From Bifidobacterium castoris (lineage in GTDB: Bacteria > Actinomycetota > Actinomycetes > Actinomycetales > Bifidobacteriaceae): a DNA stretch of 64,000 bases. The notes under the pieces were generated by a model. The model was given only the letters and a program-made list of their open reading frames with translations. It was not told the origin of the DNA and searched no databases. The position numbers were made by a program, and so were the translations under genes. Of the stretch, positions 60,035 to 64,000 are shown piece by piece. Position 1 is the stretch's first letter. Each line of letters opens with the position of its first letter. Where the stretch lies: contig NZ_QXGI01000009.1 of NCBI RefSeq assembly GCF_003952025.1, positions 40,250-104,249 on the forward strand. The letters are read 5' to 3'.

Positions 60035-61510
60035 TCACTTGACGGGGTCGAGCACCTCCAGGACCTCCTGCGGCTGGTCGACGGTCTTCTGTTCCTGTGC
60101 GCTCTCACCGGCGTAGATCCTCTTGTGGAACACGATGAACCAGATGAGGCCGAGGGCGACGACGCCGGCGGCGATGAGCAGCAGGTTCGAATAGACGGCG
60201 GCCGGGCCGGTCGCGCCGATGAGCGATCCGCCGCCGAGCGTGGTCGCGCCCAGCTGCGCGCCGAAGACGGCGATGCCGATCGAGGCGGTCACGTTCATCA
60301 CGAGATCGTTCATGCCGACGCCGCGTCCGGACTCATCGACCGGCAGCGTGTCCAGCACGGTGGAGACGACAGGCGAGTACATCAGGCCGCAGCCGGCGTA
60401 GAACACGCAGGCGAAGACCGTGAGCAGCGTGAAGTTCGTGTTCACGCACAGCGCCGAACCGACGAATCCGCACATCATGAACAGCGATGCGAGCACGATG
60501 GCCGGCGTGCGGCCGATCTTGCCGACAATCCAGCCCGAGGTGGTGCCGAAGACGGCGGCCACGATGAAGGCCCACACGATGTACTGGGAGACCTGCGTCA
60601 CGTCCATGTCGTACAGCGCGCCGCCCATGCTGTTGAAGATCGGCGAGACGCAGTAGTTGGTGAAGTAGAACAGCACGATGAGCATGATGCCCGCGAGCCA
60701 GCGCGTGTTCTTGAAGAACGCCGGTGTGATGAACGGATCGTCGGCCTTGTTGATGTACACCGCGAAGATCACGAACAGCGCGGCGCACACGCCAAGCATC
60801 CACCACTTGTTGTACGAGAAGAACAGCGAGAGGAAGGCCGAGGCGAGGCCGAAGATGACGAATCCGACCCAGTCCACATGCTGCGAGCCGCCGCGGTGGT
60901 TCGGCAGCAGGTGCAGCAGGAACGGCAGGAACACGATGGTGACGGCCGGGATGAGGAACAGGTACTGCCATGCGATCGAGGTGAGCAGGCCGGCGGCGAA
61001 GACGCCGATGGCCGCGGAGATCTGGTAGCCGGCCGTGAACAGGCCGAAGAAGATCACCTTGAGTTCCTTCTTCAGGTACTTCGTGGCGATGACCAGATAG
61101 ACGGAGCCCGAGACCTGCTCGCCCGCGGTCTGCAGCATACGGGCGATGATCACCGTCCACAGGTTCTTCGTGAAGAAGAAGTTCGCGATGAACCCGAACA
61201 ACGATCCCACGAACAGCGTGACCAGGCCGAATACGATCAGTTTCTTGAGCGAGACGAAATCGCCGAGCGAACCGTAGATGAAGCAGACGATGCCGAGCAC
61301 GATGCTCGGCAGGCTCGTGATCAGCGCCGCCTGTTCCGGCGCTCCGACGTCGTTGCCGATGTTGGTGAACACCAGGTTGAAGCCCTGCAGGCACAGCGTG
61401 CCGAGGATGAAGGTGATGAGCAGCAGGATGAGGGCGTGCACGGCCATCTTGTTCTGCGCTTCGAGATCCGGCGCGTCCTGCTTGACGGCATTGTCAATTG
61501 TGGCACTCAT
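60035..61510 (-). CDS. MFS transporter, DHA2/EmrB-like, probably nucleoside or ribose-related
   Basis: 491 residues with about 14 helices. LLLITFILGTLCLQGFNLVF begins the first helix, IYGSLGDFVSLKKLIVFGLV is the loop 2-3 motif A region, and the C-terminus after MNDLVMNVTASIGIAVFGAQ continues to a hydrophilic tail. The topology resembles drug:H+ antiporters, but the neighbouring nucleoside hydrolase and ribokinase suggest nucleoside or ribose import. RBS AAGGACC. 49 nt after the hydrolase gene. Confidence 0.85.
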   Translation of the reverse strand: MSATIDNAVKQDAPDLEAQNKMAVHALILLLITFILGTLCLQGFNLVFTNIGNDVGAPEQAALITSLPSIVLGIVCFIYGSLGDFVSLKKLIVFGLVTLFVGSLFGFIANFFFTKNLWTVIIARMLQTAGEQVSGSVYLVIATKYLKKELKVIFFGLFTAGYQISAAIGVFAAGLLTSIAWQYLFLIPAVTIVFLPFLLHLLPNHRGGSQHVDWVGFVIFGLASAFLSLFFSYNKWWMLGVCAALFVIFAVYINKADDPFITPAFFKNTRWLAGIMLIVLFYFTNYCVSPIFNSMGGALYDMDVTQVSQYIVWAFIVAAVFGTTSGWIVGKIGRTPAIVLASLFMMCGFVGSALCVNTNFTLLTVFACVFYAGCGLMYSPVVSTVLDTLPVDESGRGVGMNDLVMNVTASIGIAVFGAQLGATTLGGGSLIGATGPAAVYSNLLLIAAGVVALGLIWFIVFHKRIYAGESAQEQKTVDQPQEVLEVLDPVK

Positions 61511-61559
61511 GATTGGTCCTTGTGTGATACGGGAATGATTGCGGTTGGAGGCGCGGGGC

Positions 61560-62516
61560 TCAGACGGCCTGACGCGCGACGTTCGTGATGCGGGTCATGA
61601 ATTCATCGAGGAACCTCGGCACATCGACGCCGAGCGCGACGCCCATCGTCTTGTGTGAATCGTTGAGACGCTCCTCGTCGCCGATCGTGCGGCCGCGGGT
61701 CGGACCCTCGACGTCGACCTTCATGTTGATCGGATGGAGGGTGACAAGCGTGGGATCGACGGCGACGCCGACGGCGAGCGGATCGTGCAGCCCGCAGCCG
61801 CCGAGGTGCGGCGCCGTGGTCTCATAGGCCTTGATGTAGAAATCGGTCATGTCGGCGAGGAACGTGCCCGCCGCATTGCCCAGATCGCGCCAGGTCCGCG
61901 TCTCCTTGTAGGTGAGCAGCGTCTGCAGCGTCACGTCGAGGCCGACCATCGTCGCATTCTTCGTGTGGCGGAATACGTAGTCCGCGGCATCCGGATCCTG
62001 CGAGATGTTGGCTTCAGTCCACGCGTTCACGTTGCCCGGCACCGTCAGCGCACCGCCCATGAACACGATTGAGCCGAGCTGGTCGGCGATCTCCGGCGCC
62101 TTCTTGAACGCGGCGGCGATGTTCGTCTGCGGACCCGTCGGCACATAGACGAGGTCGTCGCCGTAGGTCTTCGCCGCGTCGATGATGAAATCGACGGCCG
62201 GCTCGCTTTCGGCCTCACGGTCCGAATCCGGGATGGCGACGTCGCCGATGCCGTTGTCCCCGTGGATGAACGAGGAGACCGGGAGCACTTCGAACGAATC
62301 CTTCGTGCTCGCATGGGGCAGACCCTTGTATACCGGGACCTCGGGATGTCCGAGCAGGTCGGTTATCGCGAGTGCATTGCGCACGCCCTGCTCCATGAGC
62401 ACATTGCCGTAGGTGCCGGTGATGCCGATGAGTTCGATTTCCGGGCTGCCCAACGCGTAGGAGATGGCAAGCGTGTCATCGACACCGGTGTCCAGATCCA
62501 AAATGAGCTTCTTCAT
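61560..62516 (-). CDS. nucleoside hydrolase (IU-NH family)
   Basis: 318 residues. Hydrolyses the N-glycosidic bond of ribonucleosides to ribose and base. DLDTGVDDTLAISYAL has the Ca-binding Asp cluster, YVPTGPQTNIAAAFKKAP, VFMGGALTVPGNVN and GLHDPLAVGVAVDPTL complete the active site. ATG 62516 follows GAAGGAAGGAC. First structural gene of the unit, 71 nt downstream of the operator; ribose released can be taken by rbsK. Confidence 0.93.
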   Translation of the reverse strand: MKKLILDLDTGVDDTLAISYALGSPEIELIGITGTYGNVLMEQGVRNALAITDLLGHPEVPVYKGLPHASTKDSFEVLPVSSFIHGDNGIGDVAIPDSDREAESEPAVDFIIDAAKTYGDDLVYVPTGPQTNIAAAFKKAPEIADQLGSIVFMGGALTVPGNVNAWTEANISQDPDAADYVFRHTKNATMVGLDVTLQTLLTYKETRTWRDLGNAAGTFLADMTDFYIKAYETTAPHLGGCGLHDPLAVGVAVDPTLVTLHPINMKVDVEGPTRGRTIGDEERLNDSHKTMGVALGVDVPRFLDEFMTRITNVARQAV

Positions 62517-62586
62517 CGCTTCGTCCTTCCTTCTTCCTTGAAATACCACGTCGTCGTCGACGAAGTTGAACTGTTGGCTGCCGCTC

Positions 62587-62608
62587 TTTGATAAAACGTT
62601 TTATCAAA
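62587..62608. promoter_or_regulatory. perfect 22-bp palindromic operator, LacI type
   Basis: TTTGATAAAAC-GTTTTATCAAA is a perfect inverted repeat in an AT-rich island between the lacI-type gene and the nucleoside hydrolase gene. Its length and symmetry suit a LacI-family repressor; probably the site of the neighbouring regulator. Confidence 0.8.
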
Positions 62609-62710
62609 GGACTACGTTCATCATAGACCATCGTGCGAGGTTCTGCCAAAAGAAGAATGGAAGCGGCGTGTCCCCTTCCGGCGTCGATGCCGCCGGGCAT
62701 GACGCGCCGC

Positions 62711-63739
62711 CTATGCGACTGTCTCGCCGGCGACGAGCTGCGGGGTGAGTAGCGACGTCCGCGTCGCCGTGACGCAATCCTTCCCGGTGTCATGCCGCCG
62801 GATATGGCGGTACAGGCACTCCCAGCTGCTCACAGCGAGCTTGTGCACATCCTGCTCGATCGTCGTGAGCCTGGACGCCATGCCGAAGCGCCGCAGGATG
62901 TTGTCGTATCCGATGATCGACAACGCCTCCGGCACATGCAGGCCGAGCTCGGCGAGTCGCTGCATGACGCCCATCGCCATCAGGTCGTTGCAGCAGAACA
63001 GCGCGGTCGCGCCGAAATCAAGCACACGGTCCGCAAGTGCATAGCCGCTGCCGAAACGGTAGTTGCCGTTGAGCACCAGGATGTCATCGTCGGTGATGTG
63101 ATGGCCGTGCAGGACATCGACGAATCCGCGCATGCGATTGCCCGCGTTGACGTCATCGGCCTGCCCGCTGATGCACGCGAAGCGACGATGGCGCGCCTCG
63201 AGCAGCCGTTGCGCCGCGAGCCTGCCGCCCTGCGTGTTGTCGAAGGCGACGCCGTCGCAGATGCGCGCCGTGACGAGACGGTCGATGAGCGTGACGGGGC
63301 AATGCGCGTCCGCGATCTGCCGCTGCAGCTGCCGTGTGTGGCGGTACGACTCCAGTGACGGGATGAGCAGCATCCCGTCGATGTCGCGAGCGAGGTAGTT
63401 CGACATCAGCGCGCTTTCGTTCGCGCGCAGATCGTTCGAATTGGACAGGAACAGCGCATAGCCGGCTTCGTGGCACGCCTCCTCGAGATGCCGCGCGAGC
63501 GACGCGAAGAACATGTTCTCGATGTCCGGGACGATGAGCGCGATCAGATGCGTCTCGCTCGTGACGAGGCTGCGCGCGTTCTCATTGACGACATAGTTGA
63601 GCCGCGCGGCGATGTCCCGGATGCGTTGCTGCGTCTCCTTGGCGATGCGCGACGGCTTGTTGTTGAGTACGAGCGAGACCGCCGCCGGCGACACTTCGGC
63701 CTCCTTGGCGATCTCCTTGAGCGTCACACGTTTACGCAT
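62711..63739 (-). CDS. LacI family transcriptional regulator of the nucleoside operon
   Basis: 342 residues. N-terminal helix-turn-helix KRVTLKEIAKEAEVSPAAVS with hinge LVLNNKPSRIAKETQQRI; the effector domain has LIALIVPDIENMFFASLARH and FCCNDLMAMGVMQRLAELGL. Upstream of the nucleoside hydrolase on the same strand with a perfect operator between. ATG 63739 follows GGGGA. Its effector is likely a nucleoside or ribose; inference from context. Confidence 0.9.
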   Translation of the reverse strand: MRKRVTLKEIAKEAEVSPAAVSLVLNNKPSRIAKETQQRIRDIAARLNYVVNENARSLVTSETHLIALIVPDIENMFFASLARHLEEACHEAGYALFLSNSNDLRANESALMSNYLARDIDGMLLIPSLESYRHTRQLQRQIADAHCPVTLIDRLVTARICDGVAFDNTQGGRLAAQRLLEARHRRFACISGQADDVNAGNRMRGFVDVLHGHHITDDDILVLNGNYRFGSGYALADRVLDFGATALFCCNDLMAMGVMQRLAELGLHVPEALSIIGYDNILRRFGMASRLTTIEQDVHKLAVSSWECLYRHIRRHDTGKDCVTATRTSLLTPQLVAGETVA

Positions 63740-63800
63740 CATTCCCCGATTCGATGGCTGCCGTGATCCGTCCACGACAGGACAATGGCTGTCGTATTCC

Positions 63801-63806
63801 ATTGTA
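63801..63806 (-). promoter_or_regulatory. -10 element TACAAT for the LacI-type regulator
   Basis: TACAAT on the minus strand about 61 nt before the ATG. Confidence 0.4.
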
Positions 63807-63824
63807 GGGCCATACGATGCATCA

Positions 63825-63848
63825 TGCCTTCGCGAAAAGGCGAAGGCA
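63825..63848. terminator. hairpin upstream of lacI, downstream of 5S rRNA
   Basis: Perfect 9-bp arms TGCCTTCGC/GCGAAGGCA with 6-nt loop. Confidence 0.45.
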
Positions 63849-63881
63849 TATATGGGTGTTTTGTTTTTGGGTTGGATATGG

Positions 63882-63910
63882 GAAGAGCCCGCCGTGGTGG
63901 TGGGCTCTTC
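63882..63910 (-). terminator. hairpin after the rRNA operon
   Basis: 12-bp arms with one G-T pair (63882-63893 and 63899-63910), 16 nt past the 5S 3' end; no T-run but position fits the rRNA operon terminator. Confidence 0.6.
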
Positions 63911-63925
63911 GTGTGAAGTGTGGGT

Positions 63926-64000
63926 GCGGCGGCGTGCTACTCTCCCACACCCTGTCGGGTGCAGTACCATCGCCGTGCCAGGTCTTAGCTTCCGGGTTCG
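63926..64000 (-). rRNA. rrf: 5S rRNA, 3' part, continues beyond window
   Basis: Reading on the minus strand, CGAACCCGGAAGCTAAGACC, then GGCGATGGTACTGCACC and GGGAGAGTAGCACGCCGCC are universal 5S loop B-E and 3' stem sequences of actinobacteria. About 75 of 117-120 nt lie inside. The 3' end is estimated from the final helix. An rRNA operon therefore lies to the right. Confidence 0.93.

Overview
The window looks like chromosomal DNA of a Bifidobacterium or a very close relative. Supporting signs are the very high GC, the actinobacterial GlnR-type regulator, a rho gene with a long Asn/Arg-rich insert, the rpsF-ssb-rpsR-rplI block, a DUF2469 protein, a clpB gene behind a HspR (HAIR) operator, and an oxalyl-CoA decarboxylase gene. 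I cannot name the species from this window alone.

Layout. 1-7.0 kb (minus): oxalate block (AEC permease cut by the window edge, oxc), a ClC-type anion channel/antiporter and a thioester-domain-like, sortase-anchored surface protein. 7.3-17.3 kb (mostly plus): a GlgE-like protein lacking its catalytic Asp, ppa, glnR-like, nth, an orphan peptide-binding protein and valS. 17.4-32.3 kb (minus): a secreted protein of unknown function, chorismate mutase, rho, a FAD protein, DUF2469, GNAT, gatCAB, a two-gene ABC exporter and a SPOUT methylase. 32.3-42.5 kb: a phosphoribosyltransferase-like protein, a degenerate P1B-ATPase-like membrane protein, clpB, FAH, yggS, gluQ, a DUF3152 metalloprotease-like protein and a GlpF-type channel. 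42.5-51 kb: an accessory region with small ORFs and, from 44.39 to 50.91 kb, two tandem decayed integrative elements beside an intact tRNA-Lys(CTT). 51.4-63.9 kb: a divergent zinc-ribbon membrane protein pair, the ribosomal/ssb block, prs, and a LacI-controlled nucleoside operon (nucleoside hydrolase, MFS transporter, ribokinase). A 5S rRNA gene runs off the right edge.

How genes work together. oxc and the AEC permease resemble the decarboxylation and transport half of an oxalate pathway; a formyl-CoA transferase is not in view. gatC-gatA-gatB form the tRNA-dependent amidotransferase. The LacI gene, a perfect 22-bp operator, nucleoside hydrolase, transporter and ribokinase make a nucleoside/ribose salvage unit, and prs (PRPP synthesis) lies next to it.

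Most notable observations: (i) three copies of the tRNA-Lys 3' half bound two small integrase-less elements carrying a secreted peptide plus small membrane protein cassette (bacteriocin/immunity-like), a Fic protein, a decayed second Fic gene and an IS1249-like element with a frameshifted transposase; (ii) two families reduced at their active sites (GlgE-like, P1B-ATPase-like); (iii) a perfect 72-bp palindrome and several other 21-32 bp long hairpins between genes; (iv) four 53-bp tandem repeats after valS; (v) a cluster of DnaA-box-like sites upstream of the GlgE-like gene; (vi) a repeated TANNNT-N6-8-ATG pattern suggesting leaderless transcription of at least eight genes.
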